NCBI GenBank assembly: GCA_024408655.1
Contig: JAKSUV010000006.1
Span: 1 to 52,581 of the forward strand
DNA length: 52,581 nt
Source of the DNA: Bacilli bacterium
Lineage (GTDB): Bacteria > Bacillota_I > Bacilli_A > RFN20 > CAG-826
Reading direction: 5' to 3'
Shown here: piece by piece, positions 33,277 through 42,841 of the stretch
How positions within the stretch are numbered: position 1 is the first letter of the stretch
Layout of the letters: each line of letters begins with the position of its first letter
Program-made: the position numbers and the translations under genes
Notes under the pieces: model-generated
The model's database searches: none
What the model was told of the DNA's origin: nothing
What the model saw: only the letters and a program-made list of their open reading frames with translations

Positions 33277-34050
33277 TTAATGTTGATCCTTGAGTTTTGA
33301 ATATTTCTTTTTATAGATAAAATGTTGAAGCGTCACATCAAGCCACCGCATCGGCCGTAACACACTTTGATAACGCGCCGCTAAAGTGTTCTTTAATTTA
33401 ATTAACTTTACCGCTTCTATATCTTCCTCCACCGCTTCACTGCCATGACCAAACATTTGGGCGTAATCATCTAGATACGGAAGACTTTCATCGTGCGCAC
33501 TTTTTACTTCAGCGACTTCTTCATATAGACGCTGAGCATAATTTTCTAATTTAAGTGCATCATTAAAGGCAGACTCATAATCACGATCAAAAGCAATTGC
33601 GCCGTGCCGCGCCATTAATAAAACATTAGTGGCAGGCGAACGTTTAAGCACCTCAACGATATTCTTAACTAACTTCTTTGTCGATGGAAGTGCATAACGT
33701 GCGACGGGAGCGAAGGGTTTATCAATTTCATCCACACTCACCGCGGTCGCATAGTTTTGGTGAGTATGTAAAATAAAATTCACATCCGGCCGGTTTTGAT
33801 AAATCGCCGCGTGGACCTTCTTTTCTCCACTCGGCTTCACATTACCTTCATAAGAGCAATCAGCGATTTTTACTACCACTAAATTATCGCGGTTCACTTG
33901 ATCATAAGGGATCCCGCTTGGGGTAATCACAAATTCTTCGTCACTAATCCGCGCCGAAATATTTCCCCAGGTTCTCGCCACTAGTTTCTTTTCAACTAAG
34001 GCTAAGCCTGCTTTAATGATTAAGTCTTTGGCTTCAGTAATCGTATACAT
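33277..34050 (-). CDS. Class II aldolase (fuculose/ribulose-phosphate family)
   Basis: The 257-residue protein has zinc ligands in LHTHQNYATAV and the later ARHGAIAFD, a phosphate-binding region ARTWGNISAR and TPSGIPYD, and a glutamate in PSGEKKVHAAIY. Relatives split or epimerise sugar phosphates such as fuculose-1-phosphate or ribulose-5-phosphate. Its ATG overlaps the aminotransferase stop (TAATG) and it precedes the FGGY kinase-GtrA, so the three would handle one sugar or polyol phosphate. Confidence 0.88.
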   Translation of the reverse strand: MYTITEAKDLIIKAGLALVEKKLVARTWGNISARISDEEFVITPSGIPYDQVNRDNLVVVKIADCSYEGNVKPSGEKKVHAAIYQNRPDVNFILHTHQNYATAVSVDEIDKPFAPVARYALPSTKKLVKNIVEVLKRSPATNVLLMARHGAIAFDRDYESAFNDALKLENYAQRLYEEVAEVKSAHDESLPYLDDYAQMFGHGSEAVEEDIEAVKLIKLKNTLAARYQSVLRPMRWLDVTLQHFIYKKKYSKLKDQH

Positions 34051-35546
34051 TATTTTTGCTCAGGAAATTCGACTTGACCGCAGTTTTTAAACACCCGTTC
34101 AAAGCGATCTAAAACATCATCAATCATCTTTTCATCATAGGCGGCTGAAGTATATAAACGGCTACCGGCTAAGGTGACAATCCCTTCGGCCATATACGCC
34201 GCACCCATATGTTCCATTTCTTTTTGGCGTTGACTCGTTTCTTTTAAAACGTGTGGTAACGTCCAAAGCTTTTTCCAGTTAATCGCAAAGTGCATGGTAC
34301 CAACACTATCAAGGTGACAGACACTACCAATATTAAACGCCACAAACGGGAGATTATATTTCTTAATTAAGGCTTGTAAACCTTTAGTTAAACGGTCACC
34401 CATCCGACCCGCGACTTCACACGCGTTCCGTTTTTGAATTTCGCAAATCGTGTAATAACCCGCGACACAACTAAGTGGAGTGGCGGCCATCGTACCACCA
34501 CAAAGGGCTTTCTTAATCTTCTTACCCGAAGAATCTAGACCAGCGCCTAAATGGGCCATACAATCCGCGTGACCACCAACGCCACCGGCGCCCGGATAGC
34601 CACCAGCAATGATTTTACCAAAGATCGTTAAATCAGGATTAATCCCGTAATAGGCTTGGGCACCGCCTAAGCCAATCCGGAAGCCGCTCACGACTTCATC
34701 ACACACAAGTAACGCACCATATTTATGCGCTAAACGTTCACAACCTTGAACAAACTCTTTTGTCACTGGGCGAGTACCCGATTCTGGACCAATGGGTTCA
34801 ATATAAACGGCTGCGGTCCCACCTTTAAAACAGTTCTTCCGTAATTTTCTTTCTAGGTCTTTTAAATCACCCGGGAAGAATTCATCGGTGTGTTTAAAGA
34901 CAAACTTAGGAATCCCTTCACTTTTAATCCATTTGGTGCCTGGAATTCGCATACCATACGCCATTTGATCAGACCAGCCGTGATAAGCTCCACCCATTTT
35001 TAAGACGTTTTTATGTTTAGTCTTTAAACGAGCGATTCTTAAAGCGCACATACACGCTTCGGTTCCTGAACCAAGCATCCGGAAGCGCTCAACGCTCGGG
35101 ACACATTCTTTAATCTTTTGGGCGAGTTTATATTCGTATTCGTGGAATAAACCCGTACTTGGTCCGCAGGTATTTAATAATTCAATGACTTTAGAACGAA
35201 CAAAATCATCGTTACTACCTAAGATCGTTGGACCACCCGCTTGGAGTAAATCATAATATTCGTTACCATCGATATCGTAGAGTTTAGCGCCTTTGGCTTT
35301 GGTAATCACAATGGGGAAAGGATAGTTAAAGGCAAGGTTATGTTGGACACCGCCCGGAATCACTTCCTTGGCTTTAGTAATCATCGCCTTTGATTTTTTA
35401 CATTTAGTTTCGAAATAATTTTCAACATAATTTTTTAACGCTTCGGGTTTTACCGAATACATTGGTTTCTTAATTAATTCATCGAGTTCTTTAATGACTT
35501 GATTAGCGTCAAGATATTGATCGATGGCAAATCCGTTATAGGCCAT
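34050..35546 (-). CDS. Class III PLP aminotransferase (glutamate-1-semialdehyde aminomutase-like)
   Basis: The 498-residue protein has GSTEAC-type LGSGTEACMCALRIAR, NVLKMGGAYHGWSD, VCDEVVSGFRIGLGGAQ and the PLP lysine in TIFGKIIAGGYPGAGGVGG, a close match to GSA aminotransferases. No heme-pathway genes are near; the aldolase and kinase partners suggest amination of a sugar-derived aldehyde or ketone. The start at 35546 is chosen over an ORF extension to 35738, which runs into gdhA. TTG 15 bases upstream is an alternative start. Confidence 0.87.
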   Translation of the reverse strand: MAYNGFAIDQYLDANQVIKELDELIKKPMYSVKPEALKNYVENYFETKCKKSKAMITKAKEVIPGGVQHNLAFNYPFPIVITKAKGAKLYDIDGNEYYDLLQAGGPTILGSNDDFVRSKVIELLNTCGPSTGLFHEYEYKLAQKIKECVPSVERFRMLGSGTEACMCALRIARLKTKHKNVLKMGGAYHGWSDQMAYGMRIPGTKWIKSEGIPKFVFKHTDEFFPGDLKDLERKLRKNCFKGGTAAVYIEPIGPESGTRPVTKEFVQGCERLAHKYGALLVCDEVVSGFRIGLGGAQAYYGINPDLTIFGKIIAGGYPGAGGVGGHADCMAHLGAGLDSSGKKIKKALCGGTMAATPLSCVAGYYTICEIQKRNACEVAGRMGDRLTKGLQALIKKYNLPFVAFNIGSVCHLDSVGTMHFAINWKKLWTLPHVLKETSQRQKEMEHMGAAYMAEGIVTLAGSRLYTSAAYDEKMIDDVLDRFERVFKNCGQVEFPEQK

Positions 35547-35554
35547 AAAAATAT

Positions 35555-35579
35555 CTACCAAAAAAGTGGTAGCCTCCTT
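35555..35579 (-). promoter_or_regulatory. Shine-Dalgarno separated from the start by a hairpin
   Basis: AAGGAGG is followed at once by a 6-bp hairpin (CTACCA / TGGTAG, 6-base loop), then 8 bases and the ATG. The linear distance of 26 bases is too long, but folding would bring the site to a normal spacing. The -10 candidates TATAAT lie at 35584-35594. Confidence 0.5.
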
Positions 35580-35638
35580 ATACATTATATTATATATAAA
35601 GAAGTGAAAATTTTCATAAATTCTTTGTGAAAAAAGTA

Positions 35639-35659
35639 TATAATATAAACTACAAGGAG
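35639..35659 (+). promoter_or_regulatory. gdhA promoter and ribosome binding site
   Basis: TATAAT is at 35639-35644 and AAGGAG at 35654-35659, 7 bases before the ATG. No clear -35 is visible. Unlike many unit-opening genes here, this one has a real leader. Confidence 0.7.
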
Positions 35660-35666
35660 ATACTAT

Positions 35667-37016
35667 ATGAACAAGTATGTAAAATCGGTCATCGAGAACG
35701 TGAAAAAGAAACACGCGAACGAACCGGAATTTTGTCAAACGGTGGAAGAGGTTTTATCATCAATTTCGCCCATCGTTGACAAGCACCCAGAATACGAAAA
35801 GGTGGACCTTCTTAATCGGTTAGTTGAACCCGAAAGAATGTTTACTTTCCGTGTCGCCTGGATGGATGACAAAGGCCAATGGCACACCAACACTGGCTAT
35901 CGTTGTCAATTTAACGGAGCGATTGGCCCATATAAAGGTGGTCTTCGTTTCCAACCTAATGTCTACCCCGGCATTATTAAGTTCTTAGGGTTTGAACAAA
36001 TCTTTAAGAACTCCTTAACTGGCTTACCAATCGGTGGCGGTAAAGGTGGCGCGGACTTTGATCCCGCTGGCAAGAGCGATGCGGAAATCATGAGATTCTG
36101 CCAAGCTTACATGCAAGAACTTTATAAATACATCGGACCCGATGTGGACGTTCCCGCTGGTGATATGGGCGTCGGTGGTCGCGAAATTGGCTACCTCTTC
36201 GGTGAGTGGCGGAAACTTAAGAGCACCTGGCAAAACGGTGTCTTAACGGGTAAAGGCTTCCCTTATGGCGGTTCGCTTAACCGTCCAGAAGCAACTGGTT
36301 ATGGCGCGGTTTATTATTTACAAGAAGTGCTTAAACACGATAAGAAAAATATCAAAGGTACTACCATTGCCATTTCGGGCTTTGGTAACGTCGCTTGGGG
36401 CATTTGTAAGAAAGCCAAAGAACTCGGTGCGAAAGTGGTTACCCTTTCTGGACCGGATGGCTACATCTATGATCCTAACGGCGTAAGCACCGATGAAAAA
36501 GTTAATTACTTACTCACGATGCGTGCTTCTGGCCGCAATAAAGTAAAAGACTATGCGGACAAGTTTAAAGGCGTGAAGTTCTATCCGAACCAAAAGCCTT
36601 GGGGCGTCAAAGCCGATGTCATTATGCCAGCGGCAATGCAAAACGACGTGAAGATGGAAAGTGCGAAGCTAATCGTGAAAAATAAGATTAAGTATTATGT
36701 CGAAGTGGCCAACATGCCAACGACTAATGACGCGCTTCAATATTTAATGAAGAGTGGCTTAACGGTTGCGCCAAGTAAAGCGGTGAACGCTGGCGGCGTC
36801 TCAGTTTCAGCGCTTGAAATGAGCCAAAACAGTGAACGCTTAATCTGGACCGCCGAAGAAGTTGATAAACAACTCCATCACATCATGGTGAACATTTATA
36901 ATAACTCGGTCGCCGCTGCGAAAAAGTATGGCTTTGGCTATAACCTTGTTGCCGGTGCGAACCTCGCTGGTTTCCAGAAAGTCGCGGATGCGATGATGGC
37001 GCAAGGCGTGTTTTAA
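35667..37016 (+). CDS. gdhA: NADP-type glutamate dehydrogenase
   Basis: The 449-residue hexameric type makes glutamate from 2-oxoglutarate and ammonia. It has the substrate site YKGGLRFQPNV, the catalytic lysine region GLPIGGGKGGADFDP, CDVPAGD-like PDVDVPAGDMGVGGREIGY and the nucleotide loop ISGFGNVAWG. The length is typical. It is monocistronic with its own terminator and is divergent from the aminotransferase operon, sharing a 120-bp control region. Confidence 0.97.
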   Translation: MNKYVKSVIENVKKKHANEPEFCQTVEEVLSSISPIVDKHPEYEKVDLLNRLVEPERMFTFRVAWMDDKGQWHTNTGYRCQFNGAIGPYKGGLRFQPNVYPGIIKFLGFEQIFKNSLTGLPIGGGKGGADFDPAGKSDAEIMRFCQAYMQELYKYIGPDVDVPAGDMGVGGREIGYLFGEWRKLKSTWQNGVLTGKGFPYGGSLNRPEATGYGAVYYLQEVLKHDKKNIKGTTIAISGFGNVAWGICKKAKELGAKVVTLSGPDGYIYDPNGVSTDEKVNYLLTMRASGRNKVKDYADKFKGVKFYPNQKPWGVKADVIMPAAMQNDVKMESAKLIVKNKIKYYVEVANMPTTNDALQYLMKSGLTVAPSKAVNAGGVSVSALEMSQNSERLIWTAEEVDKQLHHIMVNIYNNSVAAAKKYGFGYNLVAGANLAGFQKVADAMMAQGVF

Positions 37017-37035
37017 TCGTAAGATTAATCAAACA

Positions 37036-37062
37036 AAAGGCGCTCCAACGAGCGCCTTTTTT
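37036..37062 (+). terminator. Terminator of gdhA
   Basis: The 9-bp stem AAAGGCGCT / AGCGCCTTT with a 6-base loop is followed by a T-run. Confidence 0.9.
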
Positions 37063-37080
37063 ATTGCCTATTTATCTAAA

Positions 37081-38232
37081 TTAATAATCGACGTCGGCCC
37101 CTATGCTAACTCTCTTGTATAAATCATCATCAGATAATTTATAGCGATTGTTAATCGCAATATTATTTATAACTCCAGCTGATGCGCTTGATCCAGATAT
37201 CACAGCATTCTTCAAAACCGCGTTATGTTGGCCATCAGGAATGTCGTCGTGAAAGCCGCAGGATAAATTTGTAAATATACTCGTAAAATTGCCGCCATTA
37301 TTATCAATCATCGTGTGCGGAGTTTTGTGAGGGTTATACCACCAGGCGAAACAATCGTTAAAAACCGATCTTTTGCCTTCACCGATGGAAAACGCCGTTA
37401 CAAAATTATCACTATAACAATAATCTAAATAGTTTTGGTTATTAATTTCAAAACCATAGGTTTTTAGATAATCAGTGTCGGAAATATTCCCATTACAGAG
37501 CGGATGAATGTTTCTTAACATATTACCACCGCCATTAATTTTTACGCCGTGCTGAGTGTGGCCAATTCGTGAATTAGTAATCGTGTTATCAAAGCCATCA
37601 ATTACAATGCCATACGAATCCACTGTTTCGTTACAAATGATGTCAACGTTAGTGACATCAGCGTCACTTGAACCACTATTAACGCCTTTGGCGATTTTTA
37701 AACCAACTTCCACATTTTTCATTGATACGTTTTTAACTTTGCTCTCGCGGCCACCGGCAATTTCTACACCACCGGCAATGCCATTACCATCAACAACACC
37801 ACCATCCATTCCGTAGATACTTCCAATTTTCGTCACGTCGTTGATACGGTCTAATCCGCCTAATGACACCATATATAAATATTGATCTTGCCATTCTTCC
37901 CAATCTTGCTCTTCGCCTTCGCGCTTGGCTTGATAGTTATCACTCGCTCTTAAAACGGCGTAATTATCAAGTTTTAAATCGACTGATTTATCCGGATCAC
38001 CAGGTGTCGCAATTTGTTTGTTTAACAAATAAATCCCGTTTCTAAAATGTAAAGTGGAATGTGGATTATCATTAATTAATTTTTGAAGGATATCACTACA
38101 CGGAGTTTGTCCAGATGTATCCACATAATCGGAAACTTCGATGTAGGGGCTTCCGCTTGGTGTTTTACCATTACAAGCAACGACCAAAAGCATTGCCGCG
38201 CTTAACGGTAATAAAAATAATTTGTTTTTCAT
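37081..38232 (-). CDS. Lipoprotein with a right-handed beta-helix
   Basis: The 383-residue protein has a signal peptide with lipobox LVVAC. From about residue 125 it shows repeating short strands with stacked Asn/Gly (DGGVVDGNGIAGGVEIAGG, NTITNSRIGHTQHGVKINGG) typical of pectate-lyase-like beta-helices, which bind or cut polysaccharides. No catalytic residues are certain. It is preceded by a GAGGT site about 10 bases before the ATG and a -10-like TATGAT. Confidence 0.75.
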   Translation of the reverse strand: MKNKLFLLPLSAAMLLVVACNGKTPSGSPYIEVSDYVDTSGQTPCSDILQKLINDNPHSTLHFRNGIYLLNKQIATPGDPDKSVDLKLDNYAVLRASDNYQAKREGEEQDWEEWQDQYLYMVSLGGLDRINDVTKIGSIYGMDGGVVDGNGIAGGVEIAGGRESKVKNVSMKNVEVGLKIAKGVNSGSSDADVTNVDIICNETVDSYGIVIDGFDNTITNSRIGHTQHGVKINGGGNMLRNIHPLCNGNISDTDYLKTYGFEINNQNYLDYCYSDNFVTAFSIGEGKRSVFNDCFAWWYNPHKTPHTMIDNNGGNFTSIFTNLSCGFHDDIPDGQHNAVLKNAVISGSSASAGVINNIAINNRYKLSDDDLYKRVSIGADVDY

Positions 38233-38272
38233 AATTAATACCTCACTAGCCTAATCATAACATAATGAGGTC

Positions 38273-38842
38273 TTAATTTTTATTATTCCAAGGAATCACT
38301 TGATATTTCTTATTAACTAAGAAAGCGTTTTTCGCCGCTAAGAGTAAAGGCGTGTCTCTTAATGAATCGGTATAGAAGTTATCAATCGTCGCGTTCGGAT
38401 AAAATTTCTTAAACCGACGAAGTTTCTCCCCTTCCACATTAATCGGGCCAATAAATTGACGGGCCTTAACATCAAATTCGCTTAAGATGTAATGCTTAAT
38501 ATTTAAGGCAATGAGCATTGGTTCAAGTAAGAAACGCGGAGTGGCGCTAATAATGACATCATCCGGTTTTTGTTGTTTTTTATACCAAGGTAAGATTTTC
38601 TTTTTCCGTTTCTTCCAGAATTTTAAAACGGTTTGATCAATGTCTTTAATTGGTTTTAAGACTAAATAAAGACGATGCCGCCACTCGGCTTCGCTAATCT
38701 TTTTGTGATGATATAAAATGTTGGCTTTGGCGAAGTAAAAAAGATGCAATAAATTACTCGGATAATGCCACAAAGCGTAACGAAAAAAATCCTCTTCGGT
38801 GTCATCCCTACAAATCGTTTTATCGAAGTCATAAACATTCAT
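38273..38842 (-). CDS. HAD superfamily phosphatase (HAD-IB type)
   Basis: The 189-residue protein has nucleophile motif DFDKT, motif II ISATP and a motif III aspartate pair in NFYTDSLRDTPLL, following the phosphoserine phosphatase-like subclass. The substrate is unknown. The TATAAT at 38852-38857 stands 9 bases before the ATG, giving a leader of only 2-3 bases. Confidence 0.85.
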   Translation of the reverse strand: MNVYDFDKTICRDDTEEDFFRYALWHYPSNLLHLFYFAKANILYHHKKISEAEWRHRLYLVLKPIKDIDQTVLKFWKKRKKKILPWYKKQQKPDDVIISATPRFLLEPMLIALNIKHYILSEFDVKARQFIGPINVEGEKLRRFKKFYPNATIDNFYTDSLRDTPLLLAAKNAFLVNKKYQVIPWNNKN

Positions 38843-38900
38843 AGCGTTATTATTATAACTTGAATATAAGCCCTTTTCCCATTAAAATTATAGGTGAATT

Positions 38901-40271
38901 ATGACCAAAGTTGCCTTAAACGATCATTTTACTTTTAAGAAAATTCTCCGTTTTGTTTACGCGCCAATTTTGATGCAGATTTTTATCTCTTTATATTCCG
39001 TTGTTGACGGAATCTGCGTCTCTAATCTAGCGAGTATTGATGCTTTCGCGGGTGTAAACTTAATCTTCCCAGTGACAATGGTCATTGGTGGGATTGGTTT
39101 TATGTTTGGTGCAGGCGGCGCCGCTTTAACTAGTAAATACCTAGGAAAAAAAGAACCCAAACGGGCCAACCAAGTATTTACCAACGTTTTCTTAATCGCG
39201 ATTGTGCTTGGTATTATTCTTTCAATCGCCGGTTTCTTCCTCGTGGAACCATTAGCGAAATGGCTCGGGAGCCTTGATAAGAGCGTCACCGAAGATAGCA
39301 AGATGGTTGAAGAAGCAATTAATTATGGGCGGATTTTAATGCTTGGCCAAGCCGCCTTTATTACCCAAAACTTCTTTCAAAGTTTCTTCATTGTTGAAGA
39401 AAAACCGACGCTTGGTTTTATTTTTACTCTCATTGCGGGTTGCACTAATATTCTCTTCGATGTGATTTTTATTGGCCCTTTAAAGATGAGCGCTCAAGGC
39501 GCGGCAATTGCCACTGTCATGGGTTATTTCGTTGGTGGTTTAGGCCCCATTGCTTACTTCTTATTAAAACGCAAAGGTATCATCTTCTTAGTAACACCCG
39601 AAATTAACTTCCGTTATATCAGACGGAGCGCTCTTAACGGAATTAGTGATTTTGTTAACTATGCGGCGATGACCGCGACCGGCATTGTCTTTAACGCTCA
39701 ACTCTTAATTTATAGCGGACAAACCGGGGTCGAAGCCTATGGCATTATTATGTACGTCATTCTCGTCTTCTGGGCGGTCTTTATTGGTTATTCAATTACG
39801 ATGGCGCCAGTTGCTGGCTATAATTACGGTGCCGAAAATTACGCTGAATTAAAAAATGTATTAAAGAAAAGTTTAATTATTATCTCCGCTTCCTCGTTTT
39901 TAATGTTTGCGCTTGGAATGGCATTAGCTAAACCCATCTCGATGATTTTTGCCGCGGGTGATTCAGATCTCATTGAACTGGGCACTAACGCGATGCGCAT
40001 TTGGTCAATCTCTTTCTTATTCTGTGGTTTCTCCTTCTATATTAGTTCCTTCTTCGTTGGTCTAAATAATAGCCTTGCCTCTTCCGTTGTTTCATTAAGT
40101 CGTAACCTAGTTTTATTACTCGTCTTTGTTGAAACACTGCCTCTTTGTATGGGTGATGATGGCATTTGGTGGAGCGCGGCTTTTACCGAAGGAATTACCG
40201 CCGTAATGGCCTTTGTCTTCTTATTTATTTACCGGAAGCGTTATAAATATTTTGGCGAAAATAAACAATAA
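38901..40271 (+). CDS. MATE family efflux transporter
   Basis: A 456-residue, 12-helix MATE protein with SLYSVVDGICVSNLASIDAFAG in the first helices, GAGGAALTSKYLGKKEPKRA, then VAGYNYGAENYAELK opening the second lobe. It is the third MATE protein in the window. A weak -10-like TATAGG lies 6 bases before the start. It converges with the lipoprotein gene at 40298 across a 26-base gap. Confidence 0.92.
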   Translation: MTKVALNDHFTFKKILRFVYAPILMQIFISLYSVVDGICVSNLASIDAFAGVNLIFPVTMVIGGIGFMFGAGGAALTSKYLGKKEPKRANQVFTNVFLIAIVLGIILSIAGFFLVEPLAKWLGSLDKSVTEDSKMVEEAINYGRILMLGQAAFITQNFFQSFFIVEEKPTLGFIFTLIAGCTNILFDVIFIGPLKMSAQGAAIATVMGYFVGGLGPIAYFLLKRKGIIFLVTPEINFRYIRRSALNGISDFVNYAAMTATGIVFNAQLLIYSGQTGVEAYGIIMYVILVFWAVFIGYSITMAPVAGYNYGAENYAELKNVLKKSLIIISASSFLMFALGMALAKPISMIFAAGDSDLIELGTNAMRIWSISFLFCGFSFYISSFFVGLNNSLASSVVSLSRNLVLLLVFVETLPLCMGDDGIWWSAAFTEGITAVMAFVFLFIYRKRYKYFGENKQ

Positions 40272-40297
40272 AAAAGCGCTCAGATTTCAAACCTTAA

Positions 40298-42727
40298 TTA
40301 AATACAGAAAGCAGGAGCGAAGGCGTAATCAGTGTATACGAGTTCGTATTCAAATTCTCCGCTACCGTTTACAAATTCTGAAAATCTATGAGCATCTTCA
40401 TAAGTGCGCGGGGAACGAGTCCAATATGCAGTACAAAGTGCACCAGAAGCAGTTGTTTTTACTCTTTTTGATTGTGGGTTAGTCATATAGTATTCGTACG
40501 TTACACCTTCTTCCCTAGTATCTTCAACGGAATCTTGACTCATTTCATGGCAAGAAAGCGGGAATAATCTAGTGGGCAAGTAGTTATGGGGGTCCCAATC
40601 ATCATCCAAGGAAACCTGTTTACTGACCTCTTTCATAACAGACTGTAAGTCAATAGGCAATTGTCCTATGATGGATATTAACAAATTATTTAATATTGAA
40701 CCGGGGAAATTAGTATTCCAATCTTCATCCCAAAAAGTTTTAAGCGGATTGCCGTCAGTGTTGGTCATCACATCCGCAAATTCAACCGTCAATGCGGCTT
40801 TTCCTTTTCCATTAGAAAGATCATCGTGATTAATGCCAATAATTCGTAAAGTATGTGCAAGATTATTAAATTGAATCTCTCTAGTTTCTCCTACTTTAAA
40901 CCAATCATTAATGTATTCGTCCGGTAAAGAAGTTAGTTCGGCTAATTGAGCCCACGAAGCATTAGCAAATACGCTATACTCTGGATCAAAAACGTGAACG
41001 AAAACGGAAGAAATATTATTTCCTTGAAAATTAGTAAACATAAATTCTTCAGTTGCTTGGCTATACTTGATTGTATCAGGATATGCAGCGTTAAATTGTT
41101 CCAGCGTATACCAAGTGGTTGCGCCATCATTAGTTCTAGTCCTAATTGCGATATTTTCATCAGTAACCCATTGGAATTTTTCACCAGTTATTCGGATGTG
41201 AAGATCTTCATCTGATAATTGAACGCCTCGCATATAATCAGATTGAAAATTGAAAGTAATGCCGTATCCATTAAGTTCATAAAAATACCCATTAACGATT
41301 CTTGCGGTAGCGTCAATCTTTAAATCACCTTTTACGTATTTACCAAAAACCGTAACCGTTCCTCTTAGATGATATGTATCTTCAGCAGCAAATTCAATTT
41401 TATATGCACTGACACCTAATCGATGATAGGTTTCGCCTATTTTAACGCTAATATTAATTTGTTCGCATTGATCAGGCGCATAATAGTAGTAGGTATCATT
41501 TGTTGATGACTGATTGATTGCTTCAAGAATAAAAGTGAAATCTTCTCCGCGTCTAGGAGGAAAATTCACCATAGAAATTAAATGATCCTCACCTGGCGTA
41601 ATAGAACTAGTATCAACCTGGTACTCTGGTTGATAGTTATTAACTGTAATTTGTGCATCACCATCTTGCTGAAGTTCTTTGTGTAATATTCTAATTACAC
41701 CTTGGACCGACGAAGTTCTTTCATAGGTAAAACTTAAATTATTGCCGGCTTTATTTTTCACCGTAAAAGATTGTTCATCCATTGGCATCAAATATTTTGA
41801 AGTGTCAGATATTATGACGTAAACATCAGTTGTAACATTCAAGCGGTTTTCTTTTACTTTTACAATTTTCAAAGCGGAACCTTCAGCTAGTTGAATGTCA
41901 TAATCATAAATTGGAAACACCATATCCTTAGTCGAATCATCAATGACATAGTCGTTAGGAATAACAACCCTATCCTCAGGTTTTTTGGCGTCAAATGACC
42001 ACCCACTAAATATGTAATTAGCACGCTTAGCTATAACAGTTGGAGCGACTTCGCCCCAAACAGTGCCACATTCGATGGTTTGCGTTCCTTCACCTTTGAT
42101 AATTTCTCCTTCTTCTGGATTAAAAGTAATAGTCTTAGTTTTTTTATTAACGGTGATAGTAATAGAAAAATCTTCATTGGCTTTTGGAGTAATAACTAAT
42201 TCATTATTGATGCATTCGCAATCACCACATTCCGGATCAGAAACAACGGGTGAAGCAGCATAATATTGAGTAATGGTATACGGGACATGAATTTCTTTGT
42301 AATCATCGTACTTAAAATTGACCGCTTTTTTATCGGGAGAAATAAATTGTTCGCTGGCTTTATCGACAATAATTTTAATAGTCGACACGAATGACATTCC
42401 TACTACTTCGGCATTGATAGTGATATTTTTATTTTCTTGGGGAGTAATAGTAATAGTGTGCTCTTCAATATCAAAATCACATATTGTCGAACCAATATTA
42501 GATTCAACATTAACAACAGCATAGGATTCATCGATTTCGTAGACTGCGACAATCGGCGTAAAATGATCTTCTCTAAAAGTAAAAGTTGGCTGTTTGGATC
42601 TAAAATGCTGGGATTCTAGAATTGTTACAGTGTATTCTTTAGGACTCGGTGGATCAACTTCGCCATTATTACAACTCGCTAAGAGCGATATAGTCATTAA
42701 AGGTATAACAAATAATAGTTTTTTCAT
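40298..42727 (-). CDS. Large lipoprotein with a C-terminal DUF6273-like module
   Basis: The 809-residue protein has a signal peptide with lipobox LLASC. Repeated beta modules follow: an N-terminal pair of about 90 residues with FTPI and ITPQENKNITI-type strands, then an InlB-like segment (ANYIFSGWSF). The last 200 residues (about 610-809) form a module resembling DUF6273: LRIIGINHDDLSNGKGKAAL, NFPGSILNNLL, RLFPLSCHEM, AYWTRSP and the end APAFCI. The fold is expected to be C-type-lectin/formylglycine-enzyme-like and to bind a surface or host ligand; this is inference. Confidence 0.75.
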   Translation of the reverse strand: MKKLLFVIPLMTISLLASCNNGEVDPPSPKEYTVTILESQHFRSKQPTFTFREDHFTPIVAVYEIDESYAVVNVESNIGSTICDFDIEEHTITITPQENKNITINAEVVGMSFVSTIKIIVDKASEQFISPDKKAVNFKYDDYKEIHVPYTITQYYAASPVVSDPECGDCECINNELVITPKANEDFSITITVNKKTKTITFNPEEGEIIKGEGTQTIECGTVWGEVAPTVIAKRANYIFSGWSFDAKKPEDRVVIPNDYVIDDSTKDMVFPIYDYDIQLAEGSALKIVKVKENRLNVTTDVYVIISDTSKYLMPMDEQSFTVKNKAGNNLSFTYERTSSVQGVIRILHKELQQDGDAQITVNNYQPEYQVDTSSITPGEDHLISMVNFPPRRGEDFTFILEAINQSSTNDTYYYYAPDQCEQINISVKIGETYHRLGVSAYKIEFAAEDTYHLRGTVTVFGKYVKGDLKIDATARIVNGYFYELNGYGITFNFQSDYMRGVQLSDEDLHIRITGEKFQWVTDENIAIRTRTNDGATTWYTLEQFNAAYPDTIKYSQATEEFMFTNFQGNNISSVFVHVFDPEYSVFANASWAQLAELTSLPDEYINDWFKVGETREIQFNNLAHTLRIIGINHDDLSNGKGKAALTVEFADVMTNTDGNPLKTFWDEDWNTNFPGSILNNLLISIIGQLPIDLQSVMKEVSKQVSLDDDWDPHNYLPTRLFPLSCHEMSQDSVEDTREEGVTYEYYMTNPQSKRVKTTASGALCTAYWTRSPRTYEDAHRFSEFVNGSGEFEYELVYTDYAFAPAFCI

Positions 42728-42733
42728 AATTTA

Positions 42734-42739
42734 ATTATA
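42734..42739 (-). promoter_or_regulatory. Leaderless -10 box of the 809-residue lipoprotein
   Basis: TATAAT-TAAATT-ATG, with the box exactly 6 bases before the start codon. Confidence 0.65.
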
Positions 42740-42779
42740 TATTAAAAATCTCACGCAAGTAGGAAAGAATATATTAACT

Positions 42780-42816
42780 GGTGCCGACTAATAGAAGATA
42801 ACACATTTAAAAAAGC
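42780..42816 (-). repeat. Intergenic lipoprotein-island element, copy a
   Basis: On the minus strand this copy keeps AAATGTG, then TTAGTCGGCACCA. The left half of the stem has decayed. It lies between two lipoprotein genes, about 55 bases upstream of a leaderless start. Confidence 0.5.
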
Positions 42817-42841
42817 GATGATTTTAAATAATTAATGATAA

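Noticed and set aside
35547-35738. N-terminal extension of the aminotransferase reading frame
   Set aside because: It crosses the promoters, the Shine-Dalgarno site and the start of divergent gdhA, and encodes no family-like sequence.
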